From Casuarina equisetifolia (Eukaryota > Streptophyta > Magnoliopsida > Fagales > Casuarinaceae): a stretch of 64,000 nt of DNA. The notes below the pieces were generated by a model. It made no database searches. It worked only from the letters and a program-made list of their open reading frames with translations, and was not told where the DNA came from. Below, in pieces: positions 25,894 to 50,255 of the stretch. The position numbers were made by a program, and so were the translations under genes. Every line of letters starts with the position of its first letter. The first letter of the stretch is position 1. Location: contig CM052355.1 of NCBI GenBank assembly GCA_028551475.1, forward strand, positions 17,505,543 through 17,569,542, in the 5' to 3' direction.

Positions 25894-28879
25894 TTTCTTG
25901 AGAGTGGAAGGGAGGGAGGGAGAGAGCTTAAGGAAAGTTCAGGTGGTTAATGAAGCAGAGACGTTGCATTGGTACTTATAAGTAGCAAGTTTGTGATACT
26001 GTGCAGGCATGAGCTACACAGTTCAAATGGTCAGCAACAGAAGTTGGAATCACACTTGATTATTTTATTTTAATTTTTTTCCTGTTGGACATCGTGCTTT
26101 GTTTCTTGCATGAACTGCCTAGTTCATCTAAAAATATAAAGAACGAGACTTAAACGATCCGCCAATTAGAACGCTCACAATCTGCTCTCACATCGTCTCA
26201 CCCACCCTCAATCTACAATTGAGTATTATATGCGTGTCTTGAGTAAATACGTATTCTGGATCAAGGCCACCTTGTTATTGCTGTGTACGATTCCACTTCG
26301 AAGGATACGGTGCCAGGCGGCGGCCTATCACTTTCCGAGGGATGTATTAAATCTTTAGGATGGTGAATAATTTCACCATCTCATAAAACAAACAAGTAAC
26401 CAAACTGAAGGACCATCTATGCGTATAAAATTTGTACACACAAGTCAATGCTGACACCATATTACAAGTGACAGATAGAAGGCCTTGAATAATTGAACGA
26501 GTTTCTTTACGAGTTATGCCACCCTCTTATAATAAATACCATGATTTACAATGTAAGTTTTGAATGGCACAAGGTAACATAAAGGTCGAACCACCTAAAA
26601 GTTAAGTTCAAAGGTTGGATGAGTATTTCATTTAAATTTTACTACAGTAAATTATATACTATGCGTGGAACTTTCATATGCACGAATGACCTAAGTTAGT
26701 TACCAAGTATCCATGAATGTCCTTGTGCAAAACCCTTTTGTCTTCTCCCAAAAACACCACGTGAACGCAGGTGATTCTTCACTCGTACAATACCTCCAAA
26801 ATGATGACAAGATACAGCAAAGGAGGACTTTGCGCAGAAGCAATAATACAACATAAAAACAACCCACATGGAGAACACAAAAAGTCTTGATCTTCAAAGC
26901 CTGGTTCGCAAATCTTCCAAGTCATAATTTTCCAGATCCGTCATAGAATATAACTTCTCATAGATTGCGGTTGGATGGCGTGCTGAAACAAAATTTTTCC
27001 AAGCGTCATGACACGCCAAGTATACATAAACACGAGCCATCAGCTCCTTATAATTCCATAAATTAAGGCTCTCCGAATTCTGAAATCAGGCAGTCCACTA
27101 CTTCTTTGGTCGTTCAATTTATCTTCCAATATGAATCATTGCATTTGACTCTAGAACGTTTCCCTCTTTTTCCTGCGAAGGATTGGAAATCCTGCAGCCT
27201 CAGGAAAGGGAAAAAGAGCGAGGGAAGGAAGAAAATTCTAGCACACAATGGCCCAGGAAATGAATCAAAGTGAAAGTATGCTAGAAAAGCCATCAAAAGC
27301 GGCAAGGGACAAGGGAAAATCTTGGACTAAACCTTGTGAATGATATAAAAGATCCAGATTGGAGCGTCCTTATTCTTCAGATGGGATTGTCAAATGTCTT
27401 GTGAAAGTGACATTTACATGTGATTGTTGTTATCTTCTTCCAAAACAGAAAACCGTTAACTTCTTTACCCCAGATGCCATGGCTTTGGGGACTGGCTCCT
27501 CTGCAGGATAACATGGCGGGACTCCTTTTTCCGTTTTCTTCTGGGTTTCACGAATTTAGATTTAGAACTCTACAAAAGATAGGAGTTCGGAACTTTCAAT
27601 ATTACTTGGTGTTGTAGATAAAGCACATGAGCAGATTATGTTTGTAAACTAGGAACACCAGGAGGCAATTGGAAAAAGAAGCGGCATTACTCACGGAAGA
27701 CGCAATGTTTGAAAAATGGGGCACTAATCCGTGATAACAAGTTACACCGATCACGGCATGTTGTCAGCACCTCCCTGACAGCAAGTGGGTTAATGCGCCT
27801 CACAAAGCAAAACAAAACTGCGGAGGTCAACTTCAGTGATCTGAGATTTTCGTAACATATCCAATGTACCTTGTCAATTAGGCTCTATTAGGCATGTGAG
27901 TTTGACTTCCAATTCACAACATCAAATTAGGATCGAGATAATTAAAAGCAACGCCCCTTTAAACTTGCCTGTTTGCTCTGAATTGTTAGTTTCCTTTTGG
28001 TTTCTTGTGGCGAAAAGAAAATTGAGTGCTTGTAGGCTAAGAAATGCTTAGGTTTCTACACAGTATTTATACAAAACAAATGGGTCTTAAACATCTTAAA
28101 CAAATAGTAGCTTAAGTCCATAATACTAATGAAATGAAAATACATAAGTCAATCAGGAACCAAATCATTATTTAACACAAACCCAAATTTTGTAAGCGTA
28201 ACTTATAAGTCTGAAAGAATAAACCTAAATTGGCTACCTAGTGTTTGCGGAATATTTGATTTGATTTGGGAGTCGTAACCATGATGTTTAATAAGAGAAT
28301 AGCAACCCACAAAAGGGTTTGTGTTCTTCCTTCAATCTTCCGCTGAATTTGAAATTTTTTACTTTTTGACATCTTCAAAGATAAGATTACACAAACGTTA
28401 ATCAATCACCATCAGATGGTGTTTTCCCTTTTCCTGTTTTCTTTTTCTGTGTAGTCTGCATGGCATGGACGGTTGAGTTTCCTGCTGGGCTTTAGAAATC
28501 TGTAAGATTTCTCACTATAACAGTAACGTGCCATCACGCTCCCACATTGTAAAAAGTCTGATAATTAGTAGATTAGACTTGATACTATTATTCTACAGAG
28601 TTGCCGGATCTCAAGGGGTCCCATGGCCATTATTCTTCAGCCCAATCCAATCAAGGGAACTCGACGTGTGGAGCCCAGGACGTCAATCAGAGAACCAATA
28701 GGCCTGAGATGCACTCTAACACTCCCTGGTCGCCGAAGCCGGTGAAGACCATGACGTCAGTCGGGAGCTTACCCAACCCCTTTCTCCCACGTTTCAAACC
28801 AGCGTCCAAAGTGCGGACCTGAAAACTGACTCTTAACTGAAATTGACAAAACCTCGTTGGATTCCGGTCTGCCGTGTCA
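25894..28879. other. Intergenic, no gene recognised
   Basis: The 5' side of the polygalacturonase gene and the far upstream of the kinase gene. Short open frames exist on both strands but none has family resemblance, and the sequence is AT-rich throughout. No transposon ends were identified. Confidence 0.45.
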
Positions 28880-30252
28880 GTATCATATAAACGGAGAGTA
28901 TCCAAAGAGAGAGAGAGAGAGAGTCTCGCTTACTCTCAGTCAAACTCGTTAGAAACTCCTCTGAAACTTCGAAGACTCTTTTCCTTTTACGTGAAAATCC
29001 CTTTATTTGTTTCTCTCTGTTTTTAGATCGAGGAAACCGAAAAATGTGATGGGTTTGCAGCATCAAACTTCGTGGCGCAGGTAGAGATACTTCTCTGCAC
29101 TTAGTTAAAGTTCTGTTTGGCTTACAAGAAAAGAAAGGAAGGGAGAGTTTTTTTGTTTTTACGCTGTGGTTGTTTTGGTTTCTGGAAAATGGGGGAGCTG
29201 ACCTAGGCTGAGCTGAGCAGTTGCTCTAGGATTGATTTTGTTGAGTTGAGAAGGTTGCGATTCTGATCTTCTTTTTTCTATTTTGATTTTCGTGTTTTTA
29301 TATTTTCTCGGCAGCCAAACGGAGCTTTTTTAGTTCTCTTTATCCAGCACGAATAATAGTCCTTTTTATTTTTCTGTTAGCATGAGGTTACAAATTAGCT
29401 GCCACTGTCTTCTTCTTCTTCTCCTTCATTTTTCAACTTGAGTCGATTTTGGTGGTTATAGATTTGGCATTTTGAGTTTTAATCGAACTTCCAAATTTTT
29501 ATTGACGCGCATAAGATAAGGGACGTCACTGACTTGGTATTTTGCTTGGTTGGTAAGAAAAGTTCAGAAAAATTATGCCTCTTATCGCCTGGTTGAGTTA
29601 GATGAGCAATTAGTTTAGTGTCTCGTTGGGTTGTATGAGTATGCTTCTGAGAGCATCTATCTTATCAGTCAATTGACACGTGAATTTGTAGGCCAAAGTT
29701 TATGAACGTCCCATGTGAAATGGAGGATATGTTTGTGCTTGCTCAAATAAAAACTTCGCAAGTTACTATCGACTACTGGAGTGTACATCTGCATGCTTTT
29801 TTGAAATCTATGCATCACAAAGCCACAATGTAGCTAGGTTAAAGCATGAAATTGACATGTGTTATATATTTTAAAGAGCGTCTGTTTATATTAGGGCACA
29901 ACTGATAAAATGCTTAGCAAGGGAAAAATAATTTATTAGCTGGTTTAAGGCATGCGTGTTTTAGTTAATCATGAGAATGTGTGTTTTGTTTTATGAGCAT
30001 ATAATGTCTCGAGTTAAATTTTTCTAGTAAGGATTGTGAGATTTATGTTTTAGTTCCTACAGGGTTGTCCACAATACCACATTGTGCTCACTTATGAGTT
30101 TCTACGTGTATCTTAAGGTGTAGTATGCATCATACTTTTGCCTGTGTCTGATTATTTCACTTTTATTCAGGTTATGAAACTTGCACTTGTTGACATGGAT
30201 TATGTTTTCTAAGAAACTTCACACATCTCGCGCCTGTATCTCTTCAGTATTT
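28880..30252 (+). promoter_or_regulatory. Promoter, leader exon and 5' UTR intron of the shaggy-like kinase gene
   Basis: An ATATAA box lies at 28,885, followed by a GAGAGA run and a CT-rich leader. A leader exon seems to end at 29,079 (GTGGCGCAG before GTAGAG). An acceptor TTTTATTCAG ends at 30,170. Within the leader lie short upstream ORFs: one starts at ATGGGTTTGCAG near 29,049 and would cross the splice junction for about 12 codons, and another starts at 30,174. A third ATG at 30,202 is in frame with the kinase and would add 17 residues (MFSKKLHTSRACISSVF). Confidence 0.65.
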
Positions 30253-35008
<4,756 letters not shown>

Positions 35009-36389
35009 GTTGCAAATCAGTGCTGAATGCGTGGAGCCATTGTATTGTAGTTTATGATAAATTACTGCCGCCCTGTTTGTCGCTATTATCTAGTTTGGAC
35101 TTTCAAGTACCTGATTGAAGAATGATGCTGGTATTTAATGTTTTGGCTGTGGACTTTATATGTTGTTCTGTCAAGGAACTGAGTGCTTCTTACTTGGTCG
35201 TACCTGTAATCATAAAGTAACCGCTTAATGTACAGTTTCCTTTCGCACTCTCCTTTCTCATGGATTCGAATCTGCCTGCCCCCTGTTTATTCGAATCGTA
35301 CGTTGTCATGGCGACCATACAATGAAGGGAATAAAAGAATGGGGAAGGCAAGCTTGGAGAATAAAAAAGGCGGGGAAAAAAGGTTGTTGTATAGCATAAA
35401 GCGGTGAAATTGAGTTGAGTAATCCGTGCTAAAAACCGAGTTTTGGTAAAAACAATTGGAACTTTAGAGGAACGCGTGCAAGGCGTAAGAGCAACGGATG
35501 GCGTACTCTAAAGGAGAGCCTCAAGGTTTGTTAGGGAACCAAGTAAAGGCTGAATTTTCCGTAGTTCAAAAGATGTTCCATAATCATTCCTATTGAACCT
35601 TGAAGGAAAAAGGAAGGGAAAGGCATAGGGAGGAAACATGGTGAAGTGGGAGGTGATACGGTGGAAAGCCGATGATGGTGAATTTGCACTGGTATCACCA
35701 ACCATTACGTCAAGTTCCCGCAGCCCAACCAAAGAAGGGAAAAACCCAATTGAGACAGGAAGGCACTGTTTTGGGAACTGGAATCCCACCAAAAAGAAGA
35801 ACAAATCGTAGATCCGTGGAGGGAAATGATCAGGCCGCCACTAGATGGCGTAGTACCTGTGAGAGGCCAACAAAGAGATGGCTTAGGGTGGAAGGCCACT
35901 GGAAACGAACGTGAGAGGAGGGGAATTGGGGCGTGATTTTACTTCATCAAGGAACCTGGGATAGCAACGAGGGGCCATTTTTCCGTGACTAGGGAGATTC
36001 GTGAGCATATTGGTGAGGATATAACTTGGGAGTGCCCGCTAGAAAATAGAGGTTCGACTAGGGATTGTGGGCTAGGTTTGCCGTGGCCCGAAATGGCTGA
36101 ACAGGGGAGGTCCGGCCAACCTTGTCCTGGGAACGGAAGACCAAAGTTGGAACCGGTTTAGGGGCCAAATAGAACCAAAAGGGAATTTCCTTCTCTAGAA
36201 TTTCTGGATCTAAGAGAGCACAGTAATTTTAAACGGACGAGGCCCCAAAGTTATGGTTCAAGGATGCACAACATACGTCAATATCCTCAACCGGTAAATT
36301 TTCATCTTTCTCGATTTCCCCAAATATAATGCGGTAGACCTTAAAGGGTTGATTATGAAATGTGAGAAATTTTTTGGTTAATCCCATGA
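35009..36389. other. Intergenic, 3' of the kinase gene
   Basis: The kinase 3' UTR should fill the first few hundred bases. From about 35,500 to 36,200 the sequence is less AT-rich and open frames overlap on both strands (for example 35,508-35,804 minus), but no family is recognised. Confidence 0.4.
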
Positions 36390-37870
36390 GTGATGTAGAC
36401 AAGATACAGAATGTGGAAGAGAGTCCTTTTGTGAGAATGTCACTATTTGATCAATGGAGGACATAAAGTGAATGGAGAGCCTTTTTTTCTGTCTTGATTT
36501 GCTCATTAACGAAATGGAGAGCATTTGACATTTTTGCACAATAAAAAATGTCTTGTGAAATTTCAGTTGGAGAAGTAGAAGACAATAATGTCAAGGAAGT
36601 GATGTAAATTTCTTAGGTCTTTAATATTAAATTCATTTTGAAGTTGAAATAAATTTTTGGAGAGTGTTGCATTTTGAACTTCTAGTAAATATAAACTCAT
36701 CCATTTAGGCCAAAATAAAAATGTTGTAATTGGTTTTGTGTAAAGTGAATAAGGATGAATCAATCTTAGAAACTGTAAACCTAATATATTAAAAATGTCT
36801 ACTTACATGACAAATTTGATGAGAAAGTCTATATGTTATAACTTCAGGGATTTATAAATAAACAAGAAACCTAAAAATTATAAAATGAGAGATGGTGGGG
36901 AAAAAGTGAAATAATCTTTCCCATGTGTTTTATTTTGTAATGTTGGGCTTTTTCATTTGTTTATGAGGTGGACTATGGTTTCAAAAGCATATCTTAGTAT
37001 TGCAAAGGTAAATGAGATTAATTTTATCATAGAGAGCCCAAATTCACTAATATATCTATGCTTTCTTTTAACAAAACTATTTTGATGAGGTGCATATGGG
37101 CTTGATATTTAATGAAATTTTTTTTGTTTGAAATTAGATTTTTAAATGTGTGAGAAACAAGTTTTGTAGTGTCATCACATTGCATGCTTCTTAATTTTGT
37201 TTTTAGTTGATTTTCAACAAATAATTGAAATTTTGTGAAGATATTTAAAAATTAATTGTGAGTTTGCATAGAATAGTACCATGTAAATTTAGAGTAATCA
37301 TTTATAAAACAAAGACACTAGTGATTTCCTTTGGATGACATTTTGGAGTGGGTCCCCATATGTCAAAATGGATCAATTTCAAAAGGGCTTTAGCCATATT
37401 ATTTATAATGGGATGGGCCTAACTTAGGCCTTTAGTAATCTAAAAAATATTGCAAAAAGTAGGAATTTGCCTATGAAATTTAAGTATTCTTTATTCTCAA
37501 TAATTTTGTTACATTAGGAAAATTTGCATGATCTAGACAAAAGATCAATAACATTATTTGTAGTTGCAGTATATACCATATGGTATTGTTGAGTAGCCTT
37601 CAAGTTTATATAGTACAACCCCACTATAAATTGGCCTATGAAGCAAAATCTTCCCCATACAAAGGCTTTATACAACACAAAATTAGGATAAAATAAAAAA
37701 GCATAGTTATTGTTTTTAGTCAATTTTGAAATTGTTGGTAATTTATTTTTAATTTGAGGTTCTACTAATAAATTGAAAAGTTGTAAATTTTGAAAACTAC
37801 GAAAAACATTTGTGTAGTTATGGGTAGACTCATTCTATCTCCAAAAGTAACTTGTTGATCCTCAATATAA
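36390..37870 (-). mobile_element. Decayed Copia pol fossil
   Basis: Two short stretches of recognisable Copia protein lie on the minus strand: an integrase start (LIHFDIWGPT near 37,350) and a reverse-transcriptase piece (NEFNIKDLRNLHHFLDI near 36,600). Their order fits integrase then reverse transcriptase. The element is old and heavily broken, with many breaks, and no LTRs are recognised. Confidence 0.65.
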
Positions 37871-37979
37871 TTCAACAAGTTGTCAAGCCTATAATGGTCA
37901 AAAGAAAAAAAGGAGATCACCACTTATGAGGCTTTAGTTCATATTCTCTCTTTCTAATGTGTGACAAATTCAAGCATCC

Positions 37980-40360
37980 TCAACATTATTATTATTACAA
38001 TGATTATAATTAGAAGTAGGTGACACTATGCAATTTAAAAAAAGAAGAGAGACATATAGTGTATGTTATTTGTTAATGTATTTTTTTGCCAAAGTGATTA
38101 ATTTTATATAATTAGGATTGCATCAAATACAAGTATTTAAAATTTTAAGTTTTTTTTTTATAAATTGCATTCACTACACTTAAAAAAAGAAATAATTAAG
38201 CGTAAATGTGAGAGAAAACAAGACTAATTCATAAAAAATTAAAATGCCAAGAGAAAACCCTCATCTAAAGATAATTAATCAATCATCTTCTTCAATGACC
38301 TTACTTGCCCAAACCACTCAATCCCTCCGCTGGGATTTCAACAAAAGTAACATGAGAGTAGATCTCTTCCTTTGCATCTTTATCATCATTACTCTTTCAA
38401 GCAAAATGCGGACCTGATCCTCCCTAGAACACTACGGATGCCCGCGCGGCCCCCCCCCCCCCCCCCCCCCCAACCCCAATGCATAAGAAAATATAAAATA
38501 TTAATTATTGTATAATGAAATAAATAATAAAATAATTCAAAATAATCTTTCTCACCAAAACTATTTAAAAGTGAGTGATTATAACAATGAATGTTGATGA
38601 TAATATGCATTGCTAACGAGACAATAAAAGCCAAACAATGACAATGATATGTTTTAATAACTAGACAATAAAAGCTAGCTAAGAAATGTATATAACCATA
38701 TTTATATGTATTATTTGGCCCATGTTTCAATCTAAAAGGAAGGGTAAATTTGGTATTTAGCTAGAGTCAACTCAAAAAATCAGATTAAGAAACGAATGCA
38801 AAGCCTGATAAAGCAAAAACGCTTACGAAGATGCTTTCATAAATTCTCCTAAATTGATTTTGCATGCAAGGTAACATATTCATGTTAATTTCAATTATTG
38901 TGCATGGCAAACATAATAAAATCACATATCTGGACAAAAAATCCATAAATTTGAAATGGGAGTTGTCAACTAAGCTAGCTAGTATTTCAACTAATATGTT
39001 CTAATTAAACTCTATTTGAAATTGTTAAACAAGTAAGCTACAATATTGTATATAGTTAGAAGTTAGCGATACTATGCAATTTAAAATAATTGAGCAAAAG
39101 AAGAGAGACAAATATTATACATATGCTGTATTTTTTTCGCCAAAGAGTGATCAATTATACTATTTAGTGGATCAAATCAGATCCAAGAAGTATTTGAAAT
39201 AAATTATTTTTAAGTTTCTTTAAGTAGATCATAAAAAATAACTTACAGGGTAAAAAAAATATATAAATCTAGCTTTAACAACTATTAAAAGATTTAATTA
39301 GTTAGAATAGAATGTATAATGAAAAGACTCATAATTTTAAAATAAAAATAATTTGTCCAACCAAAAGTCTTTAAAATTAAGTGGTGATGAGCCAACGAGA
39401 CAATAAAAGCTAGAGACATACTTAATTACATTTATATGTCAAACTTTTTAAAAGTAAATAAAAGAGGGGTAAATTTGGTATTTAATCATAACCTTTTAAA
39501 AGCAAATAATAACAACAGCAATGGTCGTGATATGTGTGATAGTGAAAATCAACTCAAGATGTAAATACATTTATATGTCAAGTTTGTTATTCGTGGCTTA
39601 AGTTCCAACCCAAAAGAAGGGGTAAATTGGTATTTAACCATAGCTTTTTAAAAGTGATATCTGACCACAACAGTGACAATGATGTTTGACAGCAACAATG
39701 ACCACACGAAAGCCAAATTTTAAAAATGTATTTATTATTATTTATTTTTTACAACACACGCACCTAACAATGGAAGGGAAGAGACTCGAAACATGATTGG
39801 TGGACTGTTGTTAGGGTTTACTCAAAGAACACTACTAAATTAGGGCTTTATTTCTTGTAAAGTTAAGTTTTAATCTAAAAATAAGGATAAATTTGATATT
39901 TAATTATGATATTTTAAAAATGATGTTGACTACAATAGTAACTATAATGTATGTGACGGTGAAAAGCCAAGAAACGTACGTAAATATATTTATTTGGATT
40001 GTCAGGTTTATATTTCAATTCAAAGGGGGAATGAATTTGATATTTAATCATAATTTTTTAAAAATAAATGACGAGAACACCAACTGACAAATGTACTAAA
40101 TTACATTTATACTCGCTTGGCCGTAATTTAACACTTATCTCAAGTGAGTCCAGTCCCCGGTAAAGTAAAAACACTTACCAAGATGCTTTCATAAAGTCTC
40201 CTAAAAGACTTCATCTTTTTTTCTGCCTCGTGAATTCGGGTTCAACTCTCTGAAAACATTTTTAGAAGTACGAATCTGGGTTATAAAGAGGAGATTTAAC
40301 CATAATAATATCCATAAATTTGAAACGGGGATTGCCAAAAAGAAGCAAGCTGAATAGCGG
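37980..40360. repeat. AT-rich array of alternating repeat modules upstream of DRM
   Basis: Two modules alternate. Module X holds AAGATGCTTTCATAAA then TCTCCTAAA, and in its longer copies CTCTGAAAACATTTTTAGAA and ATAAAGAGGAGATTTAA; it lies at 38,810-38,990 and 40,150-40,360. Module Y holds AAAAGAAGAGAGACA, GCCAAAG-GTGATC/TAAT and a run of AT-rich words; it lies at about 37,980-38,760 and 39,020-39,440. Between 39,460 and 40,090 a sub-repeat recurs four times (GGTAAATTTGGTATTTAATC and variants). The same modules recur at 51.3-52.5 kb. Confidence 0.7.
38450..38471. repeat. Homopolymer C run (22 C)
   Basis: 22 consecutive C in otherwise very AT-rich DNA. On the minus strand it makes a Gly-rich shadow frame. 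Its length may be an assembly or sequencing artefact. Confidence 0.9.
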
Positions 40361-42259
40361 TTAGTTAGTACCAGAAACACAGTCGGCGACAAAATTCCCC
40401 CACTCGCTCTTCCTTTCCATGGATTCCACCAACAAATCGCCTAGAAAACAAAGTTGGTGGAGAATGCATTCGGGGAGCTGATTCTCGTTTCCCAAGCCAA
40501 CACTCGGGGACAATTAAATAGTTTTATTTTAGCGTGTGTTCGATTTCCGCGTCGCCGGCGAGTGTCAAAGCTAACCGCGTGGCGAGTGGCATTTACGGTT
40601 TTTGCGCTCCCCGAAATTCAGATTCTGAGCCAAAAGAGGTACTGCCTCTTCACGGTTCTCTCTCAGAATTTCTTCTCTTTATAGATTCTTTCGTCGTGTA
40701 TGAGGATTTCTCCGCCTGCTCTGGATGTAGTTTCTTCTGTTTTCTCTCAGAGTTTCTACCTATCTTTATTTTTTCCTTTTTCATTTCCTTGACGGTTTCT
40801 TTGGTTCGGCGGCGAAAGCGTCAGTTTCAACCACTGTAAGGTGGGATTTACAAAGACCGAGTAGTACATTATCGCTTTTATCGGTTGTAGATTTAGAATT
40901 TGGCTATTTTTTCGTTCTTGCATTTGAAAAGTTGTTATGCCAGACTTGGTTCTGTCTTTTGTTGCCGGCAAAAGGCGGGAAGAATGAAAAGAAAGATTGT
41001 AATGCCAAATATTTGATCAGATTTTGGGCCGTAGGACTAAGTGGGAAGTGAGATTTTCAGCTCTCTTGAAAATTGTTTTCATTAATTTTCTTAGGGACCA
41101 ATCGGAGGGTAAGGTTTATTGTAGCCGAATATTATTGTGTTGAGAGTGTTTGGTTGTTGCTGGGGTATCACAAAAGGTGGTGCATGGGATAGAGTTATTG
41201 AGATTAGGGTTTATGTGGTTGAAGAGGGGTTGAAATACTTTGATTGTCAGACTAATACGGGTTTAATTAGTCATATTTTTCTCGATGTGGCTTCTGGGGA
41301 CGTATATATAATTGGTTTCCAAGGAGGCATTGAGTTGTTGTACGAGCTAATGAATACTTTTGAACCGTTGGTTGATTTTAGACCAATGCCGTCGAGTGCT
41401 TTTAAGAGAACAGGGTTACATTCCCTCCACGTTGTCCCAGAGTTAATAATTTTACGTTTGACCAGATTATAGAATGATTAAGATTTGATCACTAATTATG
41501 CATTGCGTTGGTAAGTCCTTTAGTTACTAAGAGCTGTTGGGAAGTTTGGAAAATCAAAACACTTGAGTGTTGTAAAATTGGAAAAATTCGAGCAGCTTTT
41601 CCTTTTTTATTGTTTCAATCGAATGATTACGGCCTGCATGGATAATTCCTAGTGGAATTAGTTGCTGAATGCAAAGATATACCTTCTCAAAATTATATAT
41701 GTTAAGTTGGTGTATTATGGAGTGGGATATAGACAACTAAACTCTGCCGGTGTATATTAAGAAACATACTCCCTGCTCTTTGGTCTATATGTTGGTTAGA
41801 TCAATTTGCTTTCAGAGTGTTACATACTTTCATATTCCGTTTTTCTGGAAGTGGAAAACGCTAGAGTGCTGACGTTAGCACACTTGTATGGCAGCTAAGT
41901 ACTTAAGTAATGCGGGCATATACTCTTCCAAATTTGAACAAGTTCATTTGTACGCAAAATGTTTCTGTTTAATTAATACATTCTTTCAAGCTTTACGATT
42001 TTGGAAAGCCTAATTGAAATCCTTTTGGCTATAAATTTAATTTATATGTTGATATAAACGAATATTGTGTGATATTTCATTTAATAGTCACACATTTGGG
42101 GCTGTTGCTTGAACGTGTGACTTTGCTTTCTATGTAGATTTGTAGAATGATTTCTCAAACTGTTAGCAACCTCGCATAAGAGAAAATGAAAGCTTGTTGT
42201 CATTATTTTGAACATGGAAGCTATAGTTGAGTCTTTTATTGTTGCGATGCGTATGTCTA

Positions 42260-42600
42260 GTCACACATTACTAAGGTGTGAGGGTGCATGCTTGGTTAAA
42301 TATAGTTGTGTATCTTCCACTTTATGAGTTAGCTTTTGAAGTGGAAATGAGTTTCTTAATATGTATTAGGGCCTTGGTTCTTTCTTTGAATCTCTATGGA
42401 TATGGATAGGTCTATAGTCCATGTAGAAAGTGGCATTGCAAGATGGTTTGTATTGGAATATTGTAGTGAGGGGGATATGGTGCAATTTGGGTGTTTGGGC
42501 TTACATTACTAAGGTTTGAGTATATGCACTTAGTTAAATGTGGATGTGTCCCTTCATGAACTAGCTTTTGAGTTGAAAATGAGCTTCTTAGTATTTATGT
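42260..42600. repeat. Diverged tandem duplication, 238-bp spacing, in the DRM leader intron
   Basis: CATTACTAAGGTGTGAGGGT at 42,266 and CATTACTAAGGTTTGAGTAT at 42,504 start two similar stretches. Both continue through variants of GAGTTAGCTTTTGAAGTGGA. Confidence 0.75.
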
Positions 42601-43174
42601 TTCCTATTTGTTGGTCATGGACTTTTTTACCCATCTGTTGTTACTTAGAAAAATTTGGCTCATATTTTGCTCTAATGGCTTGATAGGTGTTTGTTGCTCC
42701 ATTTTTTTGGTATGGAATGGATGAGCATTAGTTGATTTCAAGACGTGTTCTAGTTTGAGCTTTTATTTGATTTATTGCGGAATATTCTGAGAAAGGGTTG
42801 CTGAACCACTAAAACAACAAAATTGGAAGAGTAGCTCAACTTATGATGCTAAGAAATGAGAGAAGGTTTGCTTACTTTGGGATTTCTACTTATGCTCTTC
42901 ATATATCCATGGTTGGATATAGTGACGTTAGAGTTGAGTTTGCAATCCACTTTTATGAAAACAAGACTGTTCTGGCAAAAGGCTCTGGCCCTCTCTCTAT
43001 GGGTCATCAAGTTGATGTCTTTTTGGCTAATGGACATTTCTGTCTTGACGTACTTTTTGCCATGTGGCATAGTTTTAGTGAATATTTTATGGTTTGTGAT
43101 CCATCAATAATAAGCGTTTTGATATGTTGGTTTTATATTGGGGCAAATGTTTGTTTTGGGTTTATATTGAATGT

Positions 43175-43872
43175 GGTCTGAGGAATTTAAATTAGTTTGC
43201 ATTCAGGGCATTTGTCTTTTAAGGGATATGTTTGGTTTGTGAATGTATATCCTATGTTTTATGCTTCATGCCAATTTGTGGTGGAGAGCCAAATAAGTGC
43301 CAGATTCTTGGAAGAAACTGAATTTTTGGATTTTTTTTTTTTTTACTGGTGATTTATGCAGTGTAGTGATTATAAATGATGGCTTGCCATCTGTAACAAA
43401 GTGTATGTTCCAAGAGATAAGGGTCAGATGGTTATGGACCAAAACTTTGTTCCCAATTCATTTGATACATTCTTCCTTAAATGGAAATAAAGAAAATGCT
43501 TTATTTCAAACTATTATGGTCTGAGGGGTTTAGATTAGTTTGCATTCAGGAAATTTTTCTATTAAAGGATAATGTATTTTCTGTGTTTTATGCTCCATGC
43601 CCATGCCAATTTGTGGTGGAGAGCCAAATAAGTGCCCATAAAGATTCTTGGAGGAAATCTGAATGTATTCGGTTTTTATTTTTATTTTTTATAAGTGTAC
43701 AGGTGATTTATGCATGTAGTGAATTATATATGATGGCTTGCCATCTGTAACAAAGTGTATGTTCCAAAAGATATGGGTCAGATGGTTGTGGACCAACACT
43801 TTGTCCCCGCTTCATTTGACTCATTCTTCCTTAAGCGGAGATAAAGAAAATGCTTTATTTCAAAACTATTTT
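43175..43872. repeat. Tandem duplication, about 340-bp unit, in the DRM leader intron
   Basis: CCAATTTGTGGTGGAGAGCC occurs at 43,271 and 43,606. Each unit runs from a GTCTGAGG...AGTTTGCATTCAGG start to a GAAAATGCTTTATTTCAAA end. The copies differ by small indels and substitutions. Confidence 0.85.
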
Positions 43873-44056
43873 GCTCATCCCAGCATTGCACCCTATACAT
43901 TTCTTACTTGTTATAAATTAATAGATATAAGTAATTGCCATTGTTACTATGTTTTGTGAGTGTGCTACATCCTGTCTTCGTTGGCACTTATTTGCCTTTT
44001 TGTATGCCTGAACAGATTGGAACTCAACATTGCACGAAGCTGTACGTTACGGAGAA

Positions 44057-50255
<6,199 letters not shown>

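Larger units (their letters stand above)
40361..44056 (+). promoter_or_regulatory. Probable promoter, leader and 5' intron of DRM
   Basis: From about 40,380 the sequence changes from the AT-rich array to a CT-rich, less AT-biased stretch typical of a plant 5' UTR. No exon of the DRM protein is found before 44,057, so the leader would be spliced over more than 3 kb. The exact transcription start and leader donor are not resolved. Confidence 0.4.

Noticed and set aside
35508-35914. Open frames with a faint leucine-rich-repeat look (LVGLRELDV, LLGSLTNLEALL)
   Set aside because: There are only two weak words, no regular 24-residue spacing, and an opposing frame of equal length. Not enough to call a resistance-type gene.
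38389-38730. Gly-rich frame across the C homopolymer
   Set aside because: The glycines come only from the 22-base C run; the rest is AT-rich repeat.
41137-41472. 111-codon frame considered as the first DRM exon
   Set aside because: It has no DRM N-terminal features, no fitting donor in phase with 44,273, and sits inside the long leader region.
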